From Thermoplasmata archaeon (GTDB taxonomy: Archaea; Thermoplasmatota; Thermoplasmata; Thermoplasmatales; Thermoplasmataceae): 15,395 nucleotides of DNA. A program made the translations under genes and the position numbers. Below, one piece after another: positions 1 through 7,471 of the stretch. The notes below the pieces were generated by a model. The model ran no database searches. It was given only the letters and a program-made list of their open reading frames with translations, and had not been told where the DNA came from. Where the stretch lies: positions 1 to 15,395 of the forward strand of contig JAJZLW010000067.1 of NCBI GenBank assembly GCA_021850505.1, read 5' to 3'. The first letter of the stretch is position 1, and every line of letters begins with the position of its first letter.

Positions 1-74
1 TCGGATAATGTTTTTATCTCACCGCTGGCAACCCTTTTTCCAAGTTCAGTTCTCGGGATCCATTCATCTGTCAT
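1..74 (-). CDS. rps5: 30S ribosomal protein uS5 (S5), N-terminal fragment
   Basis: This is the first 24 codons of small-subunit protein uS5; the rest lies beyond the left edge. The peptide begins MTDEWIPRTELGKRV, which matches the N-terminus of archaeal uS5 (W-x-PRT-x-LG-x-x-V). The ATG overlaps the uL18 stop codon in an ATGA arrangement, and uS5 is the expected gene after uL18 in archaeal operons. In the ribosome uS5 lies near the mRNA entry channel and contributes to decoding accuracy; its RNA-binding domain is not in view. The identification rests on the short peptide plus the gene order, which agree. Confidence 0.9.
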   Translation of the reverse strand, partial: MTDEWIPRTELGKRVASGEIKTLS

Positions 75-565
75 GCTGTAGCCTCCAGTTTCTTTTTCAT
101 GTTTTCAACTTCGCCTTTCTTCATCTTATTCTTAAGATGCTGTCCATTTATCCTGTCATCTGATGGGTATATCGAGTCATCATGCGGCAGTTCGCATCCT
201 GCATCAACAAATCCCTTCAGAGCAGCAGCAATTCTACCGCCCTGTGTGAGTTTTCCCCTTCCAATGTCAAGAATGGCGGATTCGATTCCTGCCTTCTTCG
301 CTTTCAGCCCGGCCAGGTAACCCATAAGGTAGGCAGTGGGTGTTGAGTTTCCTTTTATATCAAGACCTGCCTTTGCAAGGGAAAGATCGTTCAGGGACAC
401 AGCAACATGATCACCTGCGGGATTGAATTCAGTAACCTGCACAATAATGCCCTTCTTACTCACCCTGACAACGAATCTTGGCATTCCTGACTTGACAAGA
501 TGGTACCTCCTTCTGTAATCAGTTACGCCCTCTCTTCTTCTTTTAAATATTACCGGGGTTTTCAT
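71..565 (-). CDS. rpl18: 50S ribosomal protein uL18 (L18)
   Basis: Large-subunit protein that binds 5S rRNA in the central protuberance; 164 residues. After a basic N-terminus (FKRRREGVTDYRRRYHLV) comes the uL18 core, with STPTAYLMGYLAGLKA and a Gly-rich stretch ILDIGRGKLTQGGRIAAALKG typical of archaeal and eukaryotic L18/L5e. The C-terminal tail is Lys-rich. I chose the ATG at 565. The frame can be extended to a TTG at 583, but the ATG has an AAGGTGG Shine-Dalgarno sequence upstream, formed by the last codons of eL19. The stop overlaps the uS5 start (ATGA), and the eL19 stop is 1 nt upstream. Confidence 0.96.
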   Translation of the reverse strand: MKTPVIFKRRREGVTDYRRRYHLVKSGMPRFVVRVSKKGIIVQVTEFNPAGDHVAVSLNDLSLAKAGLDIKGNSTPTAYLMGYLAGLKAKKAGIESAILDIGRGKLTQGGRIAAALKGFVDAGCELPHDDSIYPSDDRINGQHLKNKMKKGEVENMKKKLEATA

Positions 566-566
566 T

Positions 567-1010
567 TCAGTTACCACCTTCAAGTTTCAGGTACATTCTC
601 AGCTGTGATCTGGATTTAATGCTTCCGCCTTTTACAAGCCTGTAAAAGTGCCTGTATGTTTTGTCATCAATTTTCTTGTTCTCTTTTAACGTACTCAGTT
701 CATCCCTGAGTGCCCTGATGGTTTTGACCCATCTCTCCTTTCTTGGAAGTCTAGCATTTCTTGTACCACGCACGGAACCAGGTCCGCGCCTCCTGTCCTT
801 TGATCTCTGGATTACCCTTTTCTTATGTCTTGAGTTGGAGTTCCCCTTTTTTGGCTTCCCCTGAATTACATGCTTCCTTATCAGGACATAGACATCCTGC
901 CTGGTCGCGGCCTCAGTGAGCTGGTCGATACTGTTCATATCTATCCAGACCCTGGACTCCCCAATCTTAAGCTTGCCAGCAGCTATTCTCTTTACCGTTC
1001 CTACTTTCAT
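567..1010 (-). CDS. rpl19e: 50S ribosomal protein eL19 (L19e)
   Basis: Archaeal/eukaryotic large-subunit protein without a bacterial counterpart; 147 residues, the usual archaeal length. The N-terminal helical domain begins [22 protein letters not shown]. The basic central part contains [21 protein letters not shown], the family's rRNA-binding region, followed by a helical C-terminus with [19 protein letters not shown]. In eukaryotic ribosomes this protein takes part in an inter-subunit bridge. The start overlaps the eL32 stop (ATGA) and is preceded by GGGGATC as ribosome binding site. The protein ends in Gly-Gly-Asn, whose codons supply the Shine-Dalgarno sequence of uL18. Confidence 0.97.
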   Translation of the reverse strand: MKVGTVKRIAAGKLKIGESRVWIDMNSIDQLTEAATRQDVYVLIRKHVIQGKPKKGNSNSRHKKRVIQRSKDRRRGPGSVRGTRNARLPRKERWVKTIRALRDELSTLKENKKIDDKTYRHFYRLVKGGSIKSRSQLRMYLKLEGGN

Positions 1011-1414
1011 TGTGATCCCCTGTTCAGTACCTTCACGCTAAGCTCGTCAGCTTTCTGCACTATCAGTTCCCTTTTTTTTGCACCAACAGTTGAGCCTATT
1101 CTTGCGGCCTCGATTTCCCTGTTGATTTTTAACAGGTCATTGACATTGTGGACCATGACCTCACGGAATCCGGAAGGATGAAGTCCCCTGACTTCCCTTG
1201 GCCCCCGATAACCGGCATCCACAACAGGAGGTCTCCAGTCGAGGTGCTCTCTGAGTTTTGAGTGTTTTCCCCTTGGTTTCCTCCATGAATCGTCAAATTT
1301 ACCGTATCTGAACCACTCCTGTCTCCTGAATTCAGGCCGTCTCCTTGCCATCCTGTTCTTCCTGAGGAGAAGCTTTTTTGTTTCTGGTTTCAAACTTGGC
1401 TTTGGTTCCGGCAT
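1007..1414 (-). CDS. rpl32e: 50S ribosomal protein eL32 (L32e)
   Basis: Archaeal/eukaryotic large-subunit protein of 135 residues. Recognisable are the basic segment [26 protein letters not shown] cut here to its core [16 protein letters not shown], the motif [13 protein letters not shown], and the region [19 protein letters not shown] followed by a C-terminal Rossmann-like half ([10 protein letters not shown]...GSTVGAKKR). All are conserved in the family. The ATG at 1414 is preceded by a strong Shine-Dalgarno sequence (GGAGGT). That sequence is made by the last codons of uL6, with 1 nt between its stop and this start. The gene overlaps eL19 by ATGA. Confidence 0.97.
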   Translation of the reverse strand: MPEPKPSLKPETKKLLLRKNRMARRRPEFRRQEWFRYGKFDDSWRKPRGKHSKLREHLDWRPPVVDAGYRGPREVRGLHPSGFREVMVHNVNDLLKINREIEAARIGSTVGAKKRELIVQKADELSVKVLNRGSQ

Positions 1415-1415
1415 T

Positions 1416-1949
1416 TCAGTTACCTCCTATCAGGTATATACCATCCTGGAATACTCTCAGGTCAAAACCCTTGATCTTTGTTGCCCTTTCTATGTTAGCA
1501 GCTGTTTCGCCCACCTCGTACCTGTCAATTCCGGAAACAAAAACCCTGTCACCCTTTACTGAAACTGAGCACTTGCCAACAATCTGTGCGCTCCTTGGCG
1601 ATCTCTCACCGAGGAAATTCTCTATTACGACCTTCTGCCCGCGAACGGAGACCCTCATAGGGAAGTGCGTGTAGTCAATCTTCATTTCATACTGGAAACC
1701 ATTTTTGACTCCGGAAAACATTGAATTTATAATGGATTTCCATGTTCCGACGATAGCCCTCGAATAGTTCTTCTGTTTGGATACGGATATGCTTACCTTT
1801 TTTCCGGTTGCCTTGACGGTAACGTAATTGTTAAGGAATTCTCGTTCAATTTCCCCCTTTGGACCCTTTACGTGTATCGTATTCCCATTCTGCGAAACCT
1901 GAAGACCCTCAGGAACATCGAATTTTTCAATTTCTTTGAATTCAACCAT
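1416..1949 (-). CDS. rpl6: 50S ribosomal protein uL6 (L6)
   Basis: Large-subunit protein with two similar alpha/beta domains that binds 23S rRNA near the sarcin-ricin loop and the factor-binding site; 177 residues. The archaeal signatures [20 protein letters not shown] and the following [12 protein letters not shown] lie at about residues 95-125. I placed the start at the ATG at 1949 because GGGGGATT lies just upstream and the peptide [15 protein letters not shown] resembles family N-termini; an upstream extension to 1991 would run into uS8. Ten nt separate it from uS8. Its last codons (Gly-Gly-Asn-stop) form the ribosome binding site of eL32. Confidence 0.96.
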   Translation of the reverse strand: MVEFKEIEKFDVPEGLQVSQNGNTIHVKGPKGEIEREFLNNYVTVKATGKKVSISVSKQKNYSRAIVGTWKSIINSMFSGVKNGFQYEMKIDYTHFPMRVSVRGQKVVIENFLGERSPRSAQIVGKCSVSVKGDRVFVSGIDRYEVGETAANIERATKIKGFDLRVFQDGIYLIGGN

Positions 1950-1959
1950 TTTAATCCCC

Positions 1960-2349
1960 CTAGTAAACGTATGCGAGGAGTTTTCCGCCAACCCCGCTCT
2001 CTCTGGCAGCCTTATGGCTCATAACACCTTTAGTTGTTGTAAGAATAAGGATACCGAAATCCTGCGCCGGCAGGAACCTTGCCTCAAATTTCTCCATATC
2101 TGATTTCCTGACCGACAGTCTTGGCTTGACAATTCCGCAATTGTTAATTGTATTTGCAAGTGTTATCTTGAAAAGGCCGCCCCTGGTATCGTCAACGACC
2201 TCGAAGCTCTTTATATAATTGTACTCCTGCATAACCTTCAATACGCGACCTATAAGCCTTGCGGCCGGTCTTACCTCAACCTCTCTTATACCCATAGTTG
2301 ACGCGTTCTTTATTGTATTTATTATATCATTCAGTGGATCATGTCTCAT
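1960..2349 (-). CDS. rps8: 30S ribosomal protein uS8 (S8)
   Basis: Small-subunit protein of 129 residues that binds the central domain of 16S rRNA early in assembly. It opens MRHDPLNDIINTIKNA, and the C-terminal end holds the family signature ILTTTKGVMSHKAARESG followed by VGGKLLAYVY, both as in archaeal S8. The start at 2349 is supported by a GAGGTGA Shine-Dalgarno sequence. The gap to uS14 is 9 nt. The bacterial homologue also acts as a translational repressor of its operon (established for E. coli); nothing here shows whether the archaeal protein does so. Confidence 0.97.
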   Translation of the reverse strand: MRHDPLNDIINTIKNASTMGIREVEVRPAARLIGRVLKVMQEYNYIKSFEVVDDTRGGLFKITLANTINNCGIVKPRLSVRKSDMEKFEARFLPAQDFGILILTTTKGVMSHKAARESGVGGKLLAYVY

Positions 2350-2358
2350 ACATTCACC

Positions 2359-2517
2359 TCAACTGTACTTCCTGAAACCCAGACTCGGGGCAGTTTCCCT
2401 GAAGCACTGCCTGCATAGCCTTATTCCGTATCTTCTTACCATTCCTCTTCTGCGGCCGCATCTCTTGCAACCATCCTTTCTTCCAAATTTCTTCTTTGGT
2501 TCTAATTTGACCTGCAT
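2359..2517 (-). CDS. rps14: 30S ribosomal protein uS14, zinc-binding type
   Basis: A very small gene of 52 codons between uS8 and uL5. The peptide begins [16 protein letters not shown], contains two CxxC pairs (C17-K-R-C20 and C35-R-Q-C38) that can hold one zinc ion, and ends [12 protein letters not shown], as in archaeal and eukaryotic uS14/S29. It sits in the head of the small subunit next to the decoding region. The start is supported by AAGGTGA upstream, and gaps of 9-10 nt separate it from both neighbours. Length and Cys spacing match the zinc-ribbon form of the family. Confidence 0.96.
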   Translation of the reverse strand: MQVKLEPKKKFGRKDGCKRCGRRRGMVRRYGIRLCRQCFRETAPSLGFRKYS

Positions 2518-2527
2518 TCAATTCACC

Positions 2528-3037
2528 TTAAACCGTTTTAACCCCGAATTTTTCATCCAGAAACTTCACAGCCTCTTCCTTTGACACTCTTATCGATACC
2601 GGAAGAGGTTTTTTCTGTCTCAATCTCCTTGCATTCCTGTAACCGCCTCTCCTCTTGAATACAACGGCAACATCCATTCCGAATATTCCTATGTCTGGAT
2701 CATACTTCAGACCTTCAAAGTCTGTATAATCCGGGATTCCGAAATATGCGTTTCCCTGTTTGTCGAATGAATATGCAGCTATCTTAAAGTCCTTGGCATA
2801 AAATGCCTTTTTAAGAAAAACCTCCGCTTCGTCCCTTCTCAATGTCACCTTGGCGCCAATTGTAAGCCCTGGTCTGATATTGAAGTCCCTCACGGATTTC
2901 TTTGCTGATGTGAGGGCAGGCTTCCTGTCCGTAAGCATCTCAAGGACCTTCACAGCCTTGTTCAGTCTGTCTCCAGTCTGGCCAACGCCTATATTAACGA
3001 CGACCTTGTCTATTATTATCTCCTGCATCTGGTTCAC
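2528..3037 (-). CDS. rpl5: 50S ribosomal protein uL5 (L5)
   Basis: Large-subunit protein that carries 5S rRNA into the central protuberance and contacts P-site tRNA; 169 residues. Diagnostic stretches are IDKVVVNIGVGQTGDRLNKA at the N-terminus, KPALTSAKKSVRDFNIRPG with the conserved R-x-G-x-x-IG region, and the late segment FGMDVAVVFKRRGGYRNARR typical of archaea. The start chosen is the GTG at 3037, which overlaps the eS4 stop as GTGA and follows GAGGTGAT at a normal distance. The ATG three codons later is less well placed for that ribosome binding site. Confidence 0.95.
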   Translation of the reverse strand: MNQMQEIIIDKVVVNIGVGQTGDRLNKAVKVLEMLTDRKPALTSAKKSVRDFNIRPGLTIGAKVTLRRDEAEVFLKKAFYAKDFKIAAYSFDKQGNAYFGIPDYTDFEGLKYDPDIGIFGMDVAVVFKRRGGYRNARRLRQKKPLPVSIRVSKEEAVKFLDEKFGVKTV

Positions 3038-3744
3038 GCTATCACCTCTCCAGTAAGGTCATAGGAGGACCTAACAGTCCCGATTACGAAAACATAGTCT
3101 GAAATCGTCTCAAACCCCTCCTCAAACTCCACCTGGTTTGCAGATGAGGATTTCTTAACCTCAATTTTCTTGACAGTGCCTGTTTCACCAACGTGTGAGC
3201 CACCCGTTATGAACGCCCTGCTTCCCGGCTGGAGCTTGTAAACTTCACCCGGCTTTCGATCTGGGAGGCTGACAGTGATCACGTCACCTGTCCTGACATC
3301 CAGGTCCGATACCATATTCTGCCCGTCATGAAAAACGAGCTGGACCTTTCCACCATCGATCGTCTTTTTGTTCGAAACACGCATCAACTTTATGGATGCA
3401 TACTTTTCGGTCTCTTTCTTCAGGACAAGCCTCCCCTTGTTATCGTATATGACCCTGAAAGACTCGTTAGTGGGAACTATTGTGATAAGATCCATAAAGC
3501 CCACAGCAGTTCTTCTATCCTTGACCTTCTTCCCGTCTATAAGGACAAAGCCGCTGTTCAGTATCCTGGTTATCTCCCTCTCCTTGTCGCCCGCATGAAG
3601 ATAGTCCCTGAGCACGTGTAAAAGGGCAACAGAACTGTCACGTGAATGTTTACCGGCTCTAGCGCTCGTACCCCAGAAGTATTCTTTCCTGGGAACCTTG
3701 ACAACCTTTGGAAGCATATGTCTCTTAGTCTTGTTTATCGCCAT
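3034..3744 (-). CDS. rps4e: 30S ribosomal protein eS4 (S4e)
   Basis: Archaeal/eukaryotic small-subunit protein of 236 residues, the usual archaeal length. It begins with the basic N-terminus HMLPKVVKVPRKEYFW. An S4-type RNA-binding domain follows at about residues 40-100 (SVALLHVLRDYL...GFVLIDGKKVKDRRTAVGFMD). Then comes the S4e central domain (RVIYDNKGRLVL...LVFHDGQN) and a KOW segment near residues 170-195 (FITGGSHVGETGTVKKIEV). The ATG at 3744 is preceded by GAGGAGGTC, a strong Shine-Dalgarno sequence that decides against an in-frame extension to 3849. The gene overlaps the end of uL24 by 20 nt and uL5 by GTGA. Confidence 0.97.
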   Translation of the reverse strand: MAINKTKRHMLPKVVKVPRKEYFWGTSARAGKHSRDSSVALLHVLRDYLHAGDKEREITRILNSGFVLIDGKKVKDRRTAVGFMDLITIVPTNESFRVIYDNKGRLVLKKETEKYASIKLMRVSNKKTIDGGKVQLVFHDGQNMVSDLDVRTGDVITVSLPDRKPGEVYKLQPGSRAFITGGSHVGETGTVKKIEVKKSSSANQVEFEEGFETISDYVFVIGTVRSSYDLTGEVIA

Positions 3745-4243
3745 CAGGCTCGACCTCCTCATCTTCTTTCGTTGATTCTTCCTTTTCAGCAACAGGAGGC
3801 TGCTCTCCCTCAACCCGTCCCTGAAGTTCAGGTTCGGCAACGCTTTCATCAGTTAGTGCCTCCTGCGGCTCCGGAGCGGGTATTTCCGGGGTGGCTGGCT
3901 CCTCAGGCTCCTGTCTGAGATCATCCTCATTAATGGTGATCTTCTTCAGTGCAGCCAGTTTTCTTATCTTTTCAATCCTCTCGTTTCTCGAGAGATCCAG
4001 TCTAGTAATAACAAGCCTGTGTGGTTTTAGAGGAAATTCCTTCTGCTTGTTATCTGCCTTTGTGAGAGTGATTCCGTCAACAGTGACAAGATTCTTCATG
4101 TGATTAACTGAGATAACCTTACCACCCTCACCCTTCTTTGATCCCGTTTTGATCCGCACAACATCCCCCTTTGTTACCTGGAAGGATCTTATGCCGTATT
4201 TCTTTCTTAGGTCCAAACTTAAATCTACCATTACTTTTTCCAT
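3725..4243 (-). CDS. rpl24: 50S ribosomal protein uL24 (L24) with a long acidic tail
   Basis: Large-subunit assembly protein, normally near 120 residues in archaea; here it has 172. Residues 1-106 are the ordinary protein, with LSLDLRKKYGIRSFQVTKGD, a KOW motif (GDVVRIKTGSKKGEGGKVISV) and the archaeal LVITRLDLSRNERIEKI. Residues about 107-172 form a Pro/Glu-rich, strongly acidic, low-complexity tail (EPEEPATPEIPAPEPQEA and later KEDEEVEPDGDKQD) that is probably disordered. The start is the ATG at 4243, preceded by GTGATT and 5 nt after the uL14 stop. Extension to 4288 would overlap uL14 and adds unrelated sequence. Another possible start is the Met at codon 5. The tail's role is unknown. Confidence 0.95.
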   Translation of the reverse strand: MEKVMVDLSLDLRKKYGIRSFQVTKGDVVRIKTGSKKGEGGKVISVNHMKNLVTVDGITLTKADNKQKEFPLKPHRLVITRLDLSRNERIEKIRKLAALKKITINEDDLRQEPEEPATPEIPAPEPQEALTDESVAEPELQGRVEGEQPPVAEKEESTKEDEEVEPDGDKQD

Positions 4244-4248
4244 ATTAA

Positions 4249-4647
4249 TCACACTATTGTTGATGCAATTGACGCTATCCTTGGCCATCTCTCCGCAGCT
4301 TCCCTTGCCACCGGGCCCTTGATTTCAGATCCCCTCACTTCACCTTCGGGGGTGACAAGAACAGCAGCATTGTCCTCAAATTCAACCATGACACCATCCA
4401 TTCTCCTGAAAGGTCTCCTCTGCCGTATCACGACCGCATAGACTACCTTGCTCCTCATCTCCGGGGAACCTCTCTTCACACTTGCAATGAACATATCTCC
4501 AACACCGGCTGATGGAATCCTGTTTGCTTTCCCGTGATAGGCTTTGACCTCTATAAGACGGACAAGCTTTGCACCGGAGTTATCCGCGCAAGTCATGACT
4601 GCTCCAAGCGGTAGGCCTCTCTGCTGTCTTCCTGCTATACCTTTCAT
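4249..4647 (-). CDS. rpl14: 50S ribosomal protein uL14 (L14)
   Basis: Large-subunit protein of 132 residues, the standard archaeal length, at the inter-subunit face near the factor-binding site. It shows [17 protein letters not shown], the central [18 protein letters not shown] and FEDNAAVLV, and the C-terminus [20 protein letters not shown], all conserved in archaeal and eukaryotic L14/L23. The ATG at 4647 overlaps the uS17 stop (ATGA) and is preceded by AAGGTGA. The frame is open up to 4701, but that extension lies inside uS17 and adds residues foreign to the family. Confidence 0.97.
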   Translation of the reverse strand: MKGIAGRQQRGLPLGAVMTCADNSGAKLVRLIEVKAYHGKANRIPSAGVGDMFIASVKRGSPEMRSKVVYAVVIRQRRPFRRMDGVMVEFEDNAAVLVTPEGEVRGSEIKGPVAREAAERWPRIASIASTIV

Positions 4648-4970
4648 GCCTTCACCTTTTCCACTACCACAAAGCTGACAGTCTTTGCAAGCTTCCTGCA
4701 CTCCGCAATTTTAACCTTATCCCCTAACTCAAGGTGAATGCAGTCTGGAACATGCGCATGGTATTTGGAGAATCTCCTCTCCTTCCTCTCATATTTTGGA
4801 GTGTTTCGCATGAAGCTCCTCTCTATAACTGCTGTTTTGAGCATCGAGGAAGATTTAACCACTCCCTCTATCACCTGACCGCGGACAGGGAGGCTTCCAT
4901 GAAATGGACAATTTCTGTCAGCGCACACCTCTCCCGGCGATGCTACATCTATTCCTATGTTGTTTTTCAT
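4644..4970 (-). CDS. rps17: 30S ribosomal protein uS17 (S17)
   Basis: Small-subunit primary rRNA-binding protein of 108 residues with an OB fold. The archaeal/eukaryotic N-terminal extension has C16, C21 and H24 in [18 protein letters not shown], followed by the core with [19 protein letters not shown], the [18 protein letters not shown] stretch and [20 protein letters not shown]. The ATG overlaps the Rnp1 stop (ATGA), and GGAGAGA lies upstream. The order Rpp29-uS17-uL14 is the usual euryarchaeal one. Confidence 0.97.
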   Translation of the reverse strand: MKNNIGIDVASPGEVCADRNCPFHGSLPVRGQVIEGVVKSSSMLKTAVIERSFMRNTPKYERKERRFSKYHAHVPDCIHLELGDKVKIAECRKLAKTVSFVVVEKVKA

Positions 4971-5263
4971 TCTCTTTCTCTCCGTTTAAACGTCTTAATT
5001 ATCTTCTGTGCATTCTTTATTCTGTCAGGGGTTGTATAGGTTATTACCCTTCCATCAATCATCTCTTCACTTCCATCCAGATTGAACATGAAGGTTGAGC
5101 CGTTTTTTGGGATTCTCAGTCTCCTTCCTCCATTTTCGATTATCATCATATTCCTTGTCTCATCTATAACACGGCCCTTCAAACCTGCGTTATTATGATT
5201 TGTTGATTTAATTACAGTGACATCATGGCCAATGTATTCAGATGCAACCGACCTGATATTCAT
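4967..5263 (-). CDS. rnp1: RNase P protein component 1 (Rpp29/Pop4 homologue)
   Basis: Protein subunit of archaeal RNase P, the ribozyme that removes the 5' leader of precursor tRNAs; 98 residues. The family's small Sm-like barrel is recognised from YIGHDVTVIKS, GLKGRVIDETRNMMIIENG and the C-terminal IDGRVITYTTPDRIK, followed by a basic tail KRRERE. In known archaeal complexes it pairs with Rpp21, which is not in this window. I take the ATG at 5263, which shares one base with the eIF1 stop (TGATG) and has GGAGG seven bases upstream. A TTG one codon earlier is less likely. Its place within the ribosomal operon is standard for euryarchaea. Confidence 0.95.
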   Translation of the reverse strand: MNIRSVASEYIGHDVTVIKSTNHNNAGLKGRVIDETRNMMIIENGGRRLRIPKNGSTFMFNLDGSEEMIDGRVITYTTPDRIKNAQKIIKTFKRRERE

Positions 5264-5562
5264 CAATGAACCTCCGTCTTGAAACCCTGTTCCTCAAGGT
5301 ATTTTTTAACAGTCTCCCTGTGATCACCCTGGAGTTCAACGGTTTTTCCATCCTTCACTGTACCTCCGGAAGCGACCTTCTTCTTCAGTGATTTGGCAAT
5401 TTCGTAAATGTCCTCTGCCTTGGTGTCTATCCCCTCGATTATAGTGACATTCTTGCCGTATCTTCTCTTATCCACGCTTATCTTGATAACCTGGGACTCC
5501 CTTGTGAAACCCTCCCAGGGTTGAAGTTCCTTCGGTATACCGGTGAAGTTCTTATCCTTCAT
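5263..5562 (-). CDS. sui1: Translation initiation factor aIF1 (SUI1/eIF1 family)
   Basis: A 99-residue SUI1-domain protein. In archaea and eukaryotes this factor binds the small subunit near the P site and helps reject wrong start codons. Recognisable are the lead-in VIKISVDKRRYGKNVTIIEG with its basic RRYGK turn, and the conserved second half LKKKVASGGTVKDGKTVELQ followed by GDHRETVKKYL. The start overlaps the uL29 stop (ATGA) and has GGAGGATC upstream. The order uL29-SUI1-Rnp1-uS17 is typical of euryarchaea, which supports the assignment. Confidence 0.96.
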   Translation of the reverse strand: MKDKNFTGIPKELQPWEGFTRESQVIKISVDKRRYGKNVTIIEGIDTKAEDIYEIAKSLKKKVASGGTVKDGKTVELQGDHRETVKKYLEEQGFKTEVH

Positions 5563-5765
5563 TTTTTGTGATCCTCCAGAGACATTACTGTCCTGACCCT
5601 TGCAATCTGCCTTCTTATTGATCGCATCTTACCGGGGCTAACAGGTGCCCCACCCATAGCAACAGAAGCTCTCTCTCTCATTAGAGACTCATTTAGTTTC
5701 TTCAGGGTGTCATTAAGTTCTTCCTTACTCATCTCTTTTAGCTTCTTCGCTTTCAGCTCCGTCAT
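5559..5765 (-). CDS. rpl29: 50S ribosomal protein uL29 (L29)
   Basis: Small helical large-subunit protein located by the polypeptide exit tunnel; 68 residues. It starts [20 protein letters not shown], the usual L29 opening (L-x-A-K-E-I/L-x-x-M-S-x-E-E-L), followed by a long helical hairpin ending in the conserved [12 protein letters not shown]. The ATG at 5765 is preceded by a strong GGAGG at a spacing of six bases and lies inside the last codons of uS3, giving a 41-nt out-of-frame overlap. A TTG two codons earlier and an ATG at 5732 are poorer choices. It overlaps eIF1 by ATGA. Confidence 0.95.
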   Translation of the reverse strand: MTELKAKKLKEMSKEELNDTLKKLNESLMRERASVAMGGAPVSPGKMRSIRRQIARVRTVMSLEDHKK

Positions 5766-6564
5766 CTTCAACCTCCTTCTTTGCTTTCTTTACAGTTTTT
5801 TTTCTTTTAACCGGTTTCTTCTCTGCCTCGCTTTTCGCAGCTTTCTTAGGAACCCTTGCTTTCTTGACTTTAACAGGCTTCTTTAAATCCTCCTCAGCCT
5901 CTACAACAAGAGGTATTTCCGGGACTTTTGTCTCGGGCAGTTTCACCTTTATAGGTATGATATCCTCAGGCTGCATTTTCTTTATCTCAATATGATCAGG
6001 CAGCTTATAGGAAGAATTCAGTATCTTGACGGAAACGCCTATAATACCGAGTTTTAGCTTTGCAGCGGAAAAGCCATAGCCCATGCCTTCCCTTCCAGGT
6101 TCGCCTGAATATTTAACGGATCCGGATATGAATTTCTGAGATCTTGCCCTTTCACCTGAAATTTTACCTGCTATTTTGATCAGAACACCTTTTGCGTGGC
6201 TGTCTACTGTTCTCCTTAGAGTTGTATTTCCCGCTTTCCTGTAGGACCAGCCTTTCTCAAGTGATATGGCAATCTTCTTTGCAACTATCTGTGGATTCAG
6301 GTCAGCATCCTGCACTTCCTTGACCTCAATCTGGGGGGTTTCAACGCCATATTTTTTCTCAAGTGTATATGTTATGTCCTGTATTTTGCCACCTCTTCTT
6401 CCTATTACAAGACCCGGTTTATTTACGTAGAGTGTTATGTTGGTTCCAAACGGCGTCCTCTTCATATCCATTCCACCGAAGCCGGCACTCTCAGTTTCCC
6501 TTCTGATGTATTCAGTAACAAGTAATTTCTTTACAGATTCATTAATGAATTTTCTCTCCTTCAA
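5725..6564 (-). CDS. rps3: 30S ribosomal protein uS3 (S3) with a charged tail
   Basis: Small-subunit protein at the mRNA entry site, 279 residues. It has the archaeal N-terminus [20 protein letters not shown], a KH domain with the IGRRGG loop at residues 54-59, and the C-terminal S3 domain with [13 protein letters not shown] at 133-145. From about residue 210 it carries a tail of some 70 residues. This is Lys/Ala-rich at first ([17 protein letters not shown]) and acidic at the very end, making the protein longer than many archaeal S3. The start is TTG at 6564, the only sensible choice: it follows a GGAGGT Shine-Dalgarno sequence by six bases and overlaps the uL22 stop (TTGA). Confidence 0.96.
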   Translation of the reverse strand: MKERKFINESVKKLLVTEYIRRETESAGFGGMDMKRTPFGTNITLYVNKPGLVIGRRGGKIQDITYTLEKKYGVETPQIEVKEVQDADLNPQIVAKKIAISLEKGWSYRKAGNTTLRRTVDSHAKGVLIKIAGKISGERARSQKFISGSVKYSGEPGREGMGYGFSAAKLKLGIIGVSVKILNSSYKLPDHIEIKKMQPEDIIPIKVKLPETKVPEIPLVVEAEEDLKKPVKVKKARVPKKAAKSEAEKKPVKRKKTVKKAKKEVEDDGAESEEAKRDE

Positions 6565-7010
6565 TCTTTTACCTCCTCTACCACGACCTCAATGTTAACG
6601 AGATCCCTGTCAAGTCCTCCGGCCCTGCCATAAGCCTTGGGGGCATATCTCTTCAGCATCTGTCCTTTAGTTGCTGCAAGATGCCTTACAACAAGTTTCT
6701 CCAGATCAAGATTCTTGAATTCAGCGTTTGCTTCTACATTATCCAGTGCCTTTTTGAATACCTTGAGTGCCCTTACGGGATAACGACCGGGGCCTGTGCC
6801 CGTTCTGTGTGAAACACTGTCAAGATACCTGAAATATTTGACAGGTTTCTTCTTTTCAATGCCAAGTTCGACAGCCTGTTTTGCAGCTGAGAGGGTCATC
6901 CCCCTGAGATAATGAGCTATGTTTATCGCATCCTTAAGCGATATATTTGCCTCTACAATCCTTGACCTTGCACTCTGTTCCGGAAATTGTTCAATTGAGT
7001 ATCCTTTCAT
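6561..7010 (-). CDS. rpl22: 50S ribosomal protein uL22 (L22)
   Basis: Large-subunit protein whose extended loop lines the polypeptide exit tunnel; 149 residues from the ATG at 7010. It shows the archaeal features [37 protein letters not shown], and [20 protein letters not shown] with the C-terminal part containing [20 protein letters not shown]. Two starts are possible. The ATG at 7010 has GTGATC just upstream. A GTG at 7019 would overlap the uS19 stop as GTGA and add three residues. I slightly prefer the ATG. The C-terminus overlaps the TTG start of uS3. Confidence 0.95.
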   Translation of the reverse strand: MKGYSIEQFPEQSARSRIVEANISLKDAINIAHYLRGMTLSAAKQAVELGIEKKKPVKYFRYLDSVSHRTGTGPGRYPVRALKVFKKALDNVEANAEFKNLDLEKLVVRHLAATKGQMLKRYAPKAYGRAGGLDRDLVNIEVVVEEVKD

Positions 7011-7015
7011 ATTGA

Positions 7016-7471
7016 TCACTTCAATGGCATGAATTTCGACGATCTTGTAGCACCTACACCAGGACCAGAATGCTTCACAGTCTTTCTCGTCTGTGCAAAC
7101 TCGCCCAAATAATGGCCAATCATCTCCTGCTTGACCTCAAATTTTACGTATGAATTCCCGTTATAAAGCTCAACTACCTTGCCGACGTATTTCGGTACTA
7201 TGATAAGATCCCTCACATGTGTCTTTACATTCTGTTCGGATCCAAGAAGTGCCTTATGTGCAGCCTTCTGATCATGATTCATCTCTCTGGATAGGCTCCT
7301 TCTTGCCCTGCTCGGTAGTATTTCGAGGAGCTCCTCATCGGGTAACTTGAGCAGTTCTTCCATGGAATATCCCCTGTATGAAAATTCTCGCGTTCTTCCG
7401 AGAATGACCTTCTGTGACTTCCTCGCCTTTCTCTTGATTGATTTAACTGAGGCCTGTTTGTTTACTGGCAT
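7016..7471 (-). CDS. rps19: 30S ribosomal protein uS19 (S19)
   Basis: Small-subunit head protein, 151 residues, typical of the longer archaeal/eukaryotic form (S15 in eukaryotes). The N-terminal extension includes REFSYRGYSMEELLKLPDEE. The conserved core has HVRDLIIVPKYVGKVVELYN at about 85-104 and MIGHYLGEFAQTRKTVKHSG at about 117-136. The ATG shares one base with the uL2 stop (TAATG) and is preceded by a repeated GGAGGAGG ribosome binding site. Bacterial uS19 forms a complex with S13 that contacts A-site tRNA; the same position is inferred here. Confidence 0.97.
   Translation of the reverse strand: MPVNKQASVKSIKRKARKSQKVILGRTREFSYRGYSMEELLKLPDEELLEILPSRARRSLSREMNHDQKAAHKALLGSEQNVKTHVRDLIIVPKYVGKVVELYNGNSYVKFEVKQEMIGHYLGEFAQTRKTVKHSGPGVGATRSSKFMPLK

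Noticed and set aside
3745..3849. Extension of eS4 by 35 codons upstream
   Set aside because: It overlaps uL24, is absent from the family, and the strong GAGGAGGTC before 3744 marks the true start.
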